64,000 nt of DNA, from contig CATIUR010000004.1 in NCBI GenBank assembly GCA_949592205.1, positions 68,111,837 to 68,175,836 of the forward strand, written 5' to 3'. This stretch comes from Helichrysum umbraculigerum. Lineage: Eukaryota; Streptophyta; Magnoliopsida; Asterales; Asteraceae. The translations under genes were made by a program, and so were the position numbers. The notes under the pieces are model-generated. The model was not told the DNA's origin. It did no database searches and saw only the letters and a program-made list of their open reading frames with translations. Positions 11,682-23,955 of the stretch are shown here, piece by piece. Position 1 is the stretch's first letter, and each line of letters begins with the position of its first letter.

Positions 11682-13145
11682 TCTATGTATATATTAAGCG
11701 AGTAGTAAAGATTGCTCCAGAATTTGCCACATAGGCACAAATGACACGTGTCAATCTTTAATAATATGCAATTAATTAATTAAATAAATAAAGTTTAATT
11801 AATAATTTATTTATAGGAATACCAATTGTATACAAATTCTTGCTAATATTATATTTTTTTGTAATAATTTGTTAACTATTTATACTCATTTACGTATAAG
11901 CTTTCCTATATATATTCAACTTACCATACATTGTCAATACTTTAAATTAGAGTTTGATCCATATATGAATAGCTTGATTATTTAAAAAGAATGATCATCA
12001 CTATAATCAATCAAATTTAGTATTTAAACTACATCTCAATTCAATATTTTTATAAGGTTAGTATCCGTTTCTTTCTGCCCTTTTTTTACTCAAGTAGTAT
12101 GCATATTATAATTTCTTACTATTTTATTGTGTTGTTTAAATTTGTTGATTGATTAGGTGTGTCGATATCATTACTCATGTGCTTAATTTCATGTGTTTTT
12201 GTGTATATGCTTTTCAATAGTTATTCCGTTTGGGTTTAAGAAAACGAGGTCATATACACACCGTTTTACGAATGTCAAGTAATAGTTAGATCCACAATGT
12301 TACTTTCTTTGAGATAGAATATAGTTTATGACTATGATTTTATTAATAGACGATCATGTGTATTTTACTTTTTTATATTGCATCAAATTGTCGTGCATCG
12401 CACTCTATATATATACACACACATTAAGGAAGTATAAATAATTGCTTCACATTTTGCCATGTAAGCAAAAGTGACATGTGACAACTTCTTATAATCTATT
12501 GAAATACTTAAAATTATAAATAGAATTAGATTAGAATTCCATTTAAGTTAGGATAGATAGAAGTTATAATTAACTAAAATTATATAATTTTCTTAAAATA
12601 AAAATGGTAAGGAGAAGTTGAGAATGTCTAAAAAAGTTATTTTATAGCCCTTTTTTCTGTAAGTAGGAGAATTGATAAATTAATTAGTAATAAAATATAT
12701 TTAATTTTAATATTATTAGTTCAAGTACGTATTTAACTTATGAAGTAATTCTTATAATTACAGTCCGTGTATGCTTGGGAAAGTCAAACCCTGTCAAAAG
12801 ATTCATCTGCCTTTGACAACTTTAAACGATTTTTGTTTATATATTGTTACTTAGTAATTTGACTATCACTACATAAATATAACTACTACTATCTATTTAT
12901 ATCTATATTTCTATTTAATATTAGTTCAATTACGTAGCATGTATTACTGTATTAGTGACCTTCAACGTTTTTCCGAAAGCGAACAACAATTTACTCTACA
13001 CTAAGTTTCTTACGAAATTTCAGAGATGTCACACAATAATCCTTTATTTATGTATTCATCGTCCAATTGTTTCCGTGTTTCTCCATTTTTTTCAATGATT
13101 CTTTTTACTTTTTAATAGCCGTGCATCGCACGGGTTTGAATCTAG
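11682..13145 (+). mobile_element. Two non-autonomous Helitrons in tandem
   Basis: Two related 5' ends occur, starting TCTATGTATATATTAAG at 11682 and TCTATATATATACAC at 12404. About 90 bp after each start is homologous (TTGCC..A..AAxTGACAxGTG). The 3' end shows the Helitron signature: a hairpin CCGTGC-ATC-GCACGG (13119-13133), then CTAG (13142-13145) followed by T. The first copy ends at its own shorter hairpin (12392-12403) and the second starts in the very next base. No Rep/helicase is encoded, so both would depend on another element. Confidence 0.7.
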
Positions 13146-13880
13146 TATCCATATATAAAATTATTAGTTTGTCGTGAACTTTCGTATCTATCCCTTTAAG
13201 AATAAAAAAACAGGAGGAATTATCTCATTAGTTTTAATTTTTATTAGATTACTTTTAATAAAGAGTATTAATTAATATTATATTATACTTCGTAGAAAGT
13301 TAATTAAATTGAAAGTGGAATCCGTTTAAGGAGGGGAATTTATATTCATGAGATGGGATTAATTTTTTATTAATTTTAAATGATATCTTTAAAAGAGATT
13401 TTTTTAGGTAAATCATTGCATATGATTGGTTAATAGAAACTTTGGTGAAATCAAAGCATATGATTGGATAATAAGGTCTCAATTTTGCAAAAATTTTGAT
13501 AGCAAAGGTTTTCTTTTATTAATATTTTTATTTTATATTTATTTATTTATTATTTTATTTTAAATATCTTTATTTATTTATATTAGAATAGATTAGAAAT
13601 TAATTAATTAATTTAAGATGAACGGATGAACCACATGTACATTAGAACATCATATATATGTCTACATAAATTTATAAACATAATCACATACTATCTAATA
13701 ATCATACCTGATCTATAGCTAACTTTTGATAATTTATCCACTCGCATACCAATTTTACATAATGGATACATCCGAGTTATGGAATACATAGGTTTGATAA
13801 AACTAACCTTCAAAAATTAGTTAAAGTTTTGCACACGTTGATCATCAATAATTTTTGAACATAGTAAACTTCGATATAAG
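13146..13880. other. AT-rich stretch, no gene recognised
   Basis: I see no coding frame, terminal repeats or RNA gene. A short direct repeat (GCATATGATTGG) occurs near 13418 and 13456. Confidence 0.6.
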
Positions 13881-14913
13881 TACTACATAAAAGTATAAAA
13901 AGACCGGTTGAAAATTCTATAAAGACCGGTTTTTGAACACGTCTACATGTGACAGGTCTACTTGACTAAAGCTATGTAGACCGGTTTGAAAAACGGTCTT
14001 AATAAGATCAATTAGACCGGTTATTAGCTTAACTCGCACGCGTTCTAATGACTTCAAACCGGTCTACATAAACCTTTTAGACCTGTTTCAAAACCGGTCT
14101 TGATAAGTTTTTTAGACCTGTGATTAATATACAGCCAGATTCAATTCAAAATCCATATCCATCTAATTCAAAATTACAAATCGGAATTTATAACAAAATC
14201 ACAAATTCAATGATATTACTTAAACCAAACAATATATTTACAAACATCATAAACATAAATTAAAACAAAACCGTAATCCAATAGCAATCACTACAATAAT
14301 TAACCAAAACTAACTATTAGATATGTAATCTCAAATGCCTCAAAAATACACTTGTATCTACCTCTCATCCAACACGCATATACCTCTACCTCTACCTCTA
14401 CCTCTCATCCAACACGCCTCTACAAGTTTCCTTTATACCTAAAAACATTAAGATCAACATTCCCATTTTAAATCTTCAAAGGTCAGAAAGATAAGTAAAT
14501 CATTATAAAGAACTTCACAAGGTTTAACAAGTCGATTAGAATATACCTGGTTAAATAGGACAAAATAGATGCCACTTTTCAACTATATCGTCTATCTCCT
14601 TTCTAGATAAGGAATGTTCATCCCAAGAGATCTATATGTTCAAAATAGATAACAAATCATCATTTAACCGATGAATACGAATGGATAAAATTTAAAAAGA
14701 AACTAAAGATTTAGTAAAACATCAAGGTAGTTGTCTGTCTCTTTTAAAAAATAATAAAATAAATAACATGTACCGTAAAGATATACGCTTACAGCCAGGA
14801 AGGTGCCGAGCGCTAACGACCCTTGGGAACAGCGTAGCGACGGATAATTCTAAGAGCGTAACTTTGGTAATCAGGTTCGTCAAAAATAAAAAGCTGAACT
14901 AACAAATACTTAC

Positions 14914-15595
14914 TTCGTTAATGTCATCACCCCGATAACAACTTACGATATCATACATCCAGTTGAGCACGTAATATCCGCATTCCCAACTACCCGGTTG
15001 TTGATTGCACTATATTTTAATATCATATGTATTAGATACATGTTAACGATGCAACATGAAAATCAATTTGTTTCAATGTATACATATATGTATAGAGTTA
15101 GATAATTTACCTTAACCACTTTCCATGATTCAAAAGGACCCCATGCCCTACAGAATAATAAACACATGGCATATTAACATTTATGGAAAAAATGTTAATT
15201 TAATACACATTTGAATAAAAATTTCTTACATTTCGACACAGTCTGTGAGAAGATACTCCTTCTCCGTCTTCTTTAGATTATTTTGTTTCGTATTTAGAGA
15301 ATCCACAATAATTCATGTGTACCGTTTAGGAGATATAATAAACAGCATCCAATGACCGCTGGTAAAATTTAAAACTCGTTACTATAGACAATGAACATAA
15401 ATATATATATTGAAACAATTTAAAGATCTGAAAACGATACTTTTCAACATATGGTGCAAAGGTATAATGCGAATAGGAGCCGAATGCTGTGGTCAAGTAC
15501 TTTATCACACCCTTTTTGTTAGAAGTGATCAATGAGGCTTGAGTTAAATAAGGGTTCAATAACCCATATGAGCGGCCACATGACACTTCCATCAT
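14914..15595 (-). pseudogene. ULP1-type (peptidase C48) cysteine protease remnant, four exons
   Basis: Four minus-strand exons can be joined by GT-AG introns: 15595-15441, 15358-15230, 15147-15111 and 15009-14914. They carry the landmarks of the ULP1/SENP fold in order: FAPYV; the catalytic His in GHWMLFII; the Asp in IIVDSL; the Gln of CNQQPGSWE; and the catalytic Cys in WECGYYVLNWMYDIV. ULP1 proteases cleave SUMO-like modifiers, and related genes are often carried by plant CACTA and Mutator elements. A TGA replaces the expected tryptophan codon just before IIVDSL in exon 2, so this copy is dead. No ATG-proximal exons were identified upstream of 15595. Confidence 0.75.
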
Positions 15596-17117
15596 CGTGT
15601 GTAGTCCCCTAAAAATACGACCTATGTGTTTTGCATACCCTATGTAAAATCCGTTTAGTTGAAGTTTTTATATATATTTCTAATTGTTGAATATTACCCT
15701 TAAAGTGCATTCTGTTGGTATATAACTATATACTAACTTTTAATTAAGTCCCCAACAAGGTAATGATAATTGATACATACAGTCTGGAAACTCACAACAG
15801 CTAGAGCCTCTGGACTTGAAGTACTATTTAAATTTGCACCATCATACATCTAAGCTATAATCTAGAATCATGCATGATTCCTTTGAAATGATGGGGAGTG
15901 TAAATTGAGATGAAGTAAATAAGTAAATGACTATGGTCTATGAATACAACAATTTTGGTCATCCATACAGTTAAGCTTCTCATCTGAAAAGTAAATGCCC
16001 AAATGAAACATCACAAGGGATAGGATACCATCAAAAATTGCAAGGCAACGAATCAACCATTTTCTACTTATTTGAGTTGTAAAATAAAAAGAAAAATAAA
16101 GAGGCATAAGATACATATCTTAGTAAAAAGGTAACAATAGAGGAAGACGTAATAGACAAAGTAATAAGTGGTTACTGTAACCTAAACCATTATTCGCACG
16201 AGGAGTTAGCTCCATAACTATGTAAACATGTCATTAATTACCCAAATACACCATATATATTTTCATCATTCTACCGTTGCAGACGTCACTGTACATGTTC
16301 ACCAATCACATATATTGCCATGATATGATATCAGTTACACCATCTTAATAAAGGTAACTAAGTTATGTTTATTATGTTCACAATCTCTCAAATCATATTC
16401 CCTGAACTATATTACAAGAATAATTTAACTGTTTGAATAAAACTACTCATAAATTAGATATTGGGAGACTCAAGTTATCTGAGTCATTCGAGTATTTAGC
16501 ATATTAAAATCCTTCACGCATTACCCTTTTAGCTACTACTTTTTATTTCTCCCGTTTGTGATAAAACATATTTATTTCACTTTGCCTTTAATATGTTTAT
16601 TGTACACGACCCATTATGTAATTGATGGAATTTGCAGAACCATTTACAGTTAGGGCTAACTATTTACAGTGGTATGATTTCAAGTAATCTTTAGCAGCAA
16701 TTCAATCAGGGCTAACTATTTACAGTCCTCTGCAGGCTACATTAACTAACTATTTCGATTTAATATAAACACAGTAACATAAAATTAAACATAGATGTAC
16801 CATCTTTGGAGGATATGAGAGTGGTGATGCTTGATGTTCGACACAGCAGCAGGTCCTCGAGTGTACGATTGGTGGTGTGGCTCGCTGGTTGAGAGGAGAG
16901 TAGCAGCAGGTGGTGTGGCTCGTTGGTTGAGAGGAGAGCAGCAACAAGTTTCGATCCGTTTAAGTAGGGTTTAGACGAAGAAGAAGAAGGAGGTGGGCTT
17001 TGGTTTAATTGTGATGGCAGTTTTCAATCGGTTCTTTTTTTTTCGGGAGGCAACAATAACAATTTTGGATGGAAACAATTAGAATCAGCGTTTTTTATTT
17101 TGGCAGGATAAGTGGGG

Positions 17118-17343
17118 GTCTAATTAACCGTATCTAGACGTGTTTACACATTAAGACCGGTTATCAAAAAAAAATTGCGCGGAACGTGCTATGAAGACCG
17201 GTTTTGCTCTAGACCGGTCTAAATGTGGAGGTCTAATTAACCATATCTAGACGTGTTTACACATTAAGACCGGTTATCAAAAATTTTTTGGGCGGAACGT
17301 GCTATGAAGACCAGTTTTGCTCTAGACCGGTCTAAATGTGGGG
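17118..17343 (+). repeat. 113-bp tandem duplication in the right end of the CACTA-like element
   Basis: Two units (17118-17230 and 17231-17343), both starting GTCTAATTAACC, are near identical. They differ mainly in an A-run versus T-run and a few substitutions. Each holds three AGACCGGT-type sites. A third partial copy of the start (17344 on) leads into the element's terminus. Confidence 0.85.
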
Positions 17344-17367
17344 GTCTAATTAACTATAAATGTAGCA

Positions 17368-18873
17368 GTCTCTAAGGTTTGCACACGGATTCTGAACCAA
17401 ACCCCTCGCAATGCGAGGGGCAAATGATCCTCGTTATTGATCAAAATATATAAGTTTGGCAAGCATTTGTACGTGATAGTTATAAATGATAATGTTTGCA
17501 TAAGTAAACCTACTTTTGATATAGTTAGCATTAACGTGTGTCCATTGACACACTTTAGAGTCACACAGATCCGCCTCTGCGCAACATAGACCAAACCTCA
17601 ATACCATAGATGTCACCGTGTATCAACATCACTATGTAAATTATAGTATCACGTTACTTACGAATGTGATATATATAGTTTTCATACGAATTAAGATATT
17701 GCGCGTTAAGTCAAAAGTAATAATTTGATTAATCGGTTTTTTTTTTAATTTAGGTTACCTCTTTATAATTAGCTTAGGCTAAAGTGAAATAAAAGGCCAA
17801 AACCGTGTGGCACATATTAAACCATTCATCCCTTTTGCTTTACTTTATTTTATTTTCAAGAAAAGCATCATGTCTGCTTCAAGTTTTCATAACACATCTA
17901 GATTTTCAGTTTTTAGATATAATATATAATAATTGGCCTTATAAACTTTTTTAGTTGCAAATAATTTGTCTTGAGTAAAAATAGAAAGAAAAAAATATAC
18001 TTTACACATGAACCATTTAAAAAACTTGTCAAATACTATATCTATCAATGTTAATTTTCATTTTCATGATTACAAAGTTAAGTTTGCATTGCATTGCATT
18101 GTCAAATACTATATCTATCAATGTTAATCTACTTAAATTGCATTGCAATATATGACACTTTTGTAATTTAAGTAGATTTTGATCTGGTAATTTGCAATTA
18201 CGCATCGAATACACAACTACAGCCTACAGTTGTTTTATCAAACGTACACTAAGTTTGTTTTATCAAACGTACACCAAGTTCGAACAACAATGTGCTGCAC
18301 ATTAAAGCTTTAAAATGTTCATCGTACTAGTAGATAAAGAAATGACTTGACGTTATAGTTTTAGTCTTTGATTAAAAAAAAAAAAAAGTCTTATGACTCA
18401 ATACATATAGTGATCTAGACGTACATTACACTTTTAAAGGCTAACCAAATATTATACTTTGCTTTATTAGCTCAATCTTATCTTTGTATGAATCATTGAA
18501 TCGTGCTTTAATTTGCCTCCATTTCTTAGCTACCAAGAAATACCGGATTCTAATTAGCTAGAGAAGTGAAGTTACATGTAAAAGCAAAAACCGCAAATTA
18601 ATTAAGCCCGTTGGGTGTGAGATATTGAAGCTATAGACTTTATAATGATATAGGAACCACTACAAATAAAACATTGATTATTTTATTTTTATCAATTCAG
18701 AAAAGCAAAATTAGTAGAAAAGTATTAAGAGATGAAACAATTTTCACGTATAAAAAGTTCGTAACTAATTAAAGTTGGCCATGATTAGACCATTTGCTGG
18801 AAATAATGATATATGGAGCAATTGTCGACCAAATAAGTATCTATCACCTAAGGAAAAGTAAGAATAACTATTA
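17368..18873. other. AT-rich intergenic stretch with a 30-bp direct repeat
   Basis: No gene is recognised. A perfect 30-bp direct repeat occurs at 18026-18055 and 18099-18128, separated by a short TGCAT-rich spacer. A GC-rich hairpin CCCCTCGCAATGCGAGGGG lies at about 17402-17420. Confidence 0.6.
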
Positions 18874-19076
18874 GGTTGCGTTTAGTTTGTGGAATTCAAC
18901 GGAATTCGATGAAATTTAAATCTCATATTTCATTCTACAAACATATTTGGTTCACAAATGAATTGATTTGTAAGTCATCAAATTTTCTCATACAAAGGAA
19001 TTCACATTCCATGAAAATCCAATTGCTTTGATAAATTTCAATTAAATCAAAAATATTTCGCGAACCAAACGCAACG
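18874..19076. mobile_element. PIF/Harbinger-like MITE
   Basis: The 203-bp element has terminal inverted repeats GTTGCGTTTAGTTTG and GTTGCGTTTGGTTCG, and it is flanked by TTA on both sides (18871-18873, 19077-19079). The 3-bp TTA duplication is typical of PIF/Harbinger elements. It has no coding capacity. Confidence 0.7.
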
Positions 19077-19524
19077 TTAGGGTTGTCATTAAAACTCTCA
19101 AACATGCATCGTTTATTATACTCATCAAACCGTAACCAATTAACTCAATTTCTAGTCTCGATATTGATAGATTTGTACCGGTAAAAGCGAGAAATGTTAT
19201 ATACACACTTATTGTTAATGACATTTATAAAAATTATCGTTAACAAAATCTTTAAATTAAAGACAAATACTTTAAGTAATTTGTCAAATTTTTGATAATA
19301 CAAGCTGCCGACATGGAGTCACAATAAAAATAAAATAGTAATGCCCGGACATGATCCTCAAAATCTGGAGCGCAACAACGATTTTGGTACATACAAAAAA
19401 ATTTTGTTTATAAGCTAGCAGCGCAAATTACTAACGTATTTTGAGGCCGTTTGTTTTTTTTTCATTTGTTTTGTTTTCTGTTGGTAAAATACGAATTTGA
19501 TTTTTTTCAATAACAATGAAAAAA

Positions 19525-20524
19525 CATGGGTGGCTCAACGGTAAGACCAGTAAAGATAGGGCTTTAGGCCCCCAATTTTTTAAGGCCCCAAAATTTTGAT
19601 GTCGTTCATTAGATATAGGACTACGACAAGATTTCTCAACAATTTTAAACTTTCAATGTTTCAAATAATATAAGTTTTAAGAAATTGGACCCACTTTATT
19701 TAAAGAAACTTCATAATAAGATTTGAAGAGCTTAACTCGTAAGATATTAAGCACATTGTATACCGAGGGAAAAAGACTAGACCCATTTGCCACTTAATTC
19801 TAAGTGATTTCGATAAAAAGGATTTAACTTGTATTTTTCATATCATTAGTTTTCAGTCTTTGTTTTTCATTAGTTATCCCCAAATCAATTTTCTCATAAA
19901 TTGTATATTTTCACTATTGAATTCCCCGATAATTTTCTTGCGCATTATTATTTTATTATATTGTTCAAATAATCAACTCAATATTTTGAAACATGGTACA
20001 TGTGATTAAGTAGATGAGATATATTGAATTGTACATCAATATAATTAAAATTAATAAAGTATTTATTCGTAAGTAATGCAGATAAAAATGTAAAGTATTG
20101 TTGTATTTTATATTCATAGCTTAAACTTTTGATAAAACATATATATAAGTAAAGAGCAAAAAGTGTAGATCCCTAAATCTAGCTATATTTAGTCGACAAC
20201 TCGATCTCATTTCAAAACTTTATATTATATATGTAAGCTAGAGATTGAGTATGTTCTTTTAAAGAAAAATACTTGCTTTGGTGGTTTTTTGCGTCTTAAT
20301 CAAAATTTATTAATCAGCAATAAACTATTCAACGTGTTATATTACAACACAATGGATGAACCGGCTTTTTTATACAAAAAAATAGATTTTACATACTATA
20401 CCGATTACATTTAATTATATTTGTATAAAAAAAACAACAACCTAAAACTAGTAAATATATAAAATCGATAAGGCCTCATAAATTATGTGCGCTTTAGGCC
20501 CCGTAAGAGGTTGAGCCGCTCATG
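19525..20524. mobile_element. hAT-like non-autonomous transposon
   Basis: The 1000-bp element has terminal inverted repeats CATGGGTGGCTCAAC (left) and CATGAGCGGCTCAAC (right, other strand), each followed by a TTAGGCCCC-type motif. It is flanked by the 8-bp direct duplication TGAAAAAA (19517-19524 and 20525-20532), the hAT target-duplication size. No transposase frame is present. Confidence 0.75.
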
Positions 20525-20532
20525 TGAAAAAA

Positions 20533-21394
20533 ACCAACGATTCTCATAGGTCACTTCCAACAAAGCACTGATACAGACCGGTCAGTTTGTGCAAACTTAA
20601 CGCCACTTCAGCTTCTTCCAAAACTGACTAACAACTGATTGACCACTGCCAACAATGACGTCGCCACATCAATTTTTGCGCCCCACGTTTACCAAAATAC
20701 CTTTATTTTTATGCAAAAACAAATAAAAATAGTGGGTAGCCGTCGGATACCCAACAAAAAAAAGTGACAAGCTAAAGTGACATGGTGGTGCCAATATTAT
20801 TGGTTTGAAACCAACGCTACCATTGGGACAGACCTTAACAACAATAGTTATTATATATATCCACAATAAGATGAGGATTTGAGATGGTAAATGTGTAAAG
20901 ATCACGTGATCAGGGGCGAAGCATTTAAAAAGTTGGGTAGCAATTGCTACCGGCTTATTCGTTATATGCAATGTAATTTTTTTTTATGAGAAATTGCATT
21001 TTTAAGTGAATTCTGTGTTTGTGCTATGAGTTCACATTTAATGAAATATTGATGCAACGGGTTATCCTAAATGCTTAATCTGCGGCTCCACGTAAATATA
21101 TAACTTTAAGGATTTTAATATGCTATATGCTATTCATTGGAAAAAAAAGACATACACACCACGTAAAATAAATAAGAAGACCGAATTAGGTTGGCCCATT
21201 TCCAAAATCCAGCCGTCCAGCGCACTCAAACCAACCAGCCCATTGCTACTTTTGGTAATTGAACTACGTTAATTCCCGGTATCTTATTACCAAACCAAAC
21301 CAAACTAAACCAATGATCCAACACTATGATTTCAAAAAATATAAGGCTTACCTCTTTAGTTTCAAGAATTGATATTAACAAGTTATTTTTCGTT
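20533..21394. other. Intergenic stretch, no gene recognised
   Basis: No coding region is supported. A possible hAT terminus (CAGGGGCGAAGC, near 20910) appears without a recognisable partner. Confidence 0.5.
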
Positions 21395-21420
21395 ACAAAA
21401 TTGAACATCTGGTATTATTT
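21395..21420 (+). repeat. 26-bp direct duplication, left copy (flanks fragment F)
   Basis: Bases 21395-21420 are identical to 24957-24982. The neighbouring base differs on both sides, so the repeat is exactly 26 bp. LTR retrotransposon integration normally gives 5 bp, so this is not an ordinary target duplication. Confidence 0.9.
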
Positions 21421-21437
21421 TGTATCAGATACCAATC

Positions 21438-23920
21438 TGTCACACCCCGTCTAAAACGGAAATAACGGGGTATAACTGTGATAGGATCATAACACATCAT
21501 TATAAAGAATTTCTATATGAAATAAAATATCCAATGTGTCATGATGTCAATAACATGAATAACGGTTCATGTCATGCATACATTTCAACAATAAATTCAA
21601 GTCTTACAAACAAATGTACACAACAATATTAAGGCAAAACATGCCTTCACAAACAACTGCAATGTATCAAGCCTTGAATAACTCTTAACGCAACCTATGT
21701 GGTCCACTAAGTTCCCTTGTCCTTTGCTTTAACTCCACTAGTATAACCTGAAAAGTTATGCTCAAAACGTCAACACGTATGTTGGTGAGTTTCGTAGGTT
21801 TGAAACGACACATAACAAAATAAGTTTGCTGTGATAATGAACTGGTTAGGACAACGCATATGAAAAGGTACACAAGTGAAATAATATAACAAAACATCTC
21901 CACAAAACTGTCATCACCCAACGAAGGAGTATGACCCAACCAAATCTTGTGAATGTAGTAGCTACTCATAATGGCTTTAATGTATACATAACGTATAACA
22001 TTAGGTACTTACTCTCGAATGAGCAAGGCCTTGTGAATAAATATGGCTTTAATGTATACCAAACATATACATTAGGTACTTACTCTCGAGATAGCAAAGC
22101 CTTATGAACAAACGTGGCTTTAATGTATACCATACATATACATTATGTGCTTACTCTCGAAAGAGCAAGGCCTTAAAATGAAAATGAATCAAACAACCAA
22201 ATGCATGTAAGTCACATAGTACCACACTTTTCAAGCGTATGTCCAAAAATAGAAATGAATATGTTTCACAGCATAAAACAGTTGATAAAACATGTGAGCA
22301 TACTTTTCCCCAAATGTAAAACAAGTAAGAAAATGAGGCTACGAAAATTCACCTTGAACACCAAAGTAAGTAACGCTCTTTAAATGAATCCACCAAATGA
22401 CTTGTAATCTACAAACGAATGCATACACATATTGGTTACAACCTAGACATATCTATGTCCTTCCATTGTATCCCAAGTCCAAATCATCTCTACTAGGTTT
22501 CCTCACAACTAAAACCTCATGTAGCTTTACAAAAGCAAACTCTTTTGTATATCCCACATTCTGTCCAGAATTTTGTACCACTTCACGAATTTTTAAACAT
22601 TACTCAATAAAATCATTTGACTCTACAAATTTTACTAGTGACTCTTCAATGTGTTAAGAACATCCTGTAATTTTTACAGAGCTTAATTCTATAGTTAACT
22701 ATTTTTAAAAATTTATCAAAGTAATCTGCTCAGAAACAACAACAATTTCTGAATACACAAAAGTTACAATTTATTTAAAATACTTAACGACTTACAAAGA
22801 ATATAATATTTTTAAAGAAAATTTTTAACACTTTAAAATTACTCCAGTAAAACTTTCAAGGCCCAATTCTTAGTTTGACATACGTTTCAAAAATCGACAA
22901 GTTAACCGAACTTATGAACCGAAAAACTCATAATTGACATTTACTTTTATAAAATCATTTTGACCCACTTATACTCAACATTTGGACACGAAACTAAAGC
23001 CATTTGAAAATAGACTCTTAATACTTATGTTTAGACACAAGATTCATCAAAATTCATTGTAAAATGACTAAGTTATGCCCTTCCCAAACCGATACTCAAA
23101 TCTGTCCAGATTTAGGGTTTATGAGTTTAAACCTAAATCTTTGTATAAACCAATCCAAAACGCGTATATGATCAAATATCTTAATCCTAACAATTGTAAC
23201 ACTGATTTAACATATTCCCTCATGATTACATTACTAGGAATACAATGGATCGAATCGAAAGAATCGAAATAACGTGATAGATCAAAAATACGTATGAAAG
23301 AACAAATTAAAATAAAGATTATACCAACTAACGAATGAATACGTGAGAATCCCCCTTAGAATCTGTAAATAACGAGAGTATAAATCCTTAGAATTCGTTT
23401 TTAAGAATAGCGTAAACGTATGGAAGGATTATAGAAGCAAGATTCTTACCACCGCATACGAAATGAAACGTTTTTGGTTGATAGATTGAAGAGGAAGATC
23501 AAAACTTGAGTTCTTGAGGTTTAATTTTGGTATTTAGGGTTTGAGAGGCTCAGAAATCGTCTGGAATTCGTAATATGGGGTTTACACCTCATTTTTAGGG
23601 TTAAAATACGTTTATATATGGGTCTGGACTGACTTAGAATCGCGTCGCGACCAAGGTATATCGCGTCGCTAAATAGGGTGAATCGCATCGCTAAATTTAC
23701 CAAATCGCGTCGCGATTTTAGGTTAAAATTCAGCCCGCGTTTCGTTTACGTTTTGCTTCATATCTTCTTCGTTACACGTCCGTTTTCGACGATTCTCTTT
23801 GCGTTGGATTCGTTTTTCAATAAAAGACTTTGATGTAAATTAATCTCAAAAATAAGTAGTTTCACAAAAATGAGTTTTTACGGTTAGAACTACGATAATG
23901 GTTTGGTGACAGTTGTCACA
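21438..23920 (-). mobile_element. Fragment F: LTR
   Basis: The minus strand starts TGTGACAACTGTCACC and ends GGGGTGTGACA, about 2483 bp. A TCGCGTCGCGA palindrome cluster (23640-23716) precedes a TATA-like CATATATAAACG on the minus strand. Three diverged copies of a module of about 70 bp (GTGGCTTTAATGTATACC...CTTACTCTCGA) lie at 21965-22175. Small frames in the LTR have no recognisable domain. Confidence 0.75.
23640..23716. repeat. TCGCGTCGCGA palindrome cluster in LTR F
   Basis: Two perfect and two degenerate copies of a palindrome with 5-bp arms and one central base are spaced about 20 bp apart. They form a CpG-rich island in an AT-rich LTR. Confidence 0.85.
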
Positions 23921-23955
23921 GTATCCTCCAGTTGAGAGAATTTCGTCCCGAAATT

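Larger units (their letters stand above)
13881..17367. mobile_element. CACTA-like DNA transposon (non-autonomous, degenerate)
   Basis: Both ends carry many copies of the motif AGACCGGT and its complement, in both orientations (13890-14110 and 17118-17343). Such subterminal arrays are known in CACTA (En/Spm) elements as transposase-binding sites. The outermost bases are inverted relatives of each other: TACTACATAAAA on the left and TGCTACATTTAT on the right strand, which could be decayed CACTACA ends. The expected 3-bp target duplication is not preserved (aag versus gtc), which weakens the call. No transposase frame is visible. The interior carries a broken ULP1-type protease and a CTCTAC microsatellite near 14380-14410. 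Confidence 0.55.

Noticed and set aside
17402..17420. CCCCTCGCAATGCGAGGGG as a Helitron 3' hairpin
   Set aside because: No CTRR terminus follows within about 15 bp on either strand and no matching TC 5' end was found.
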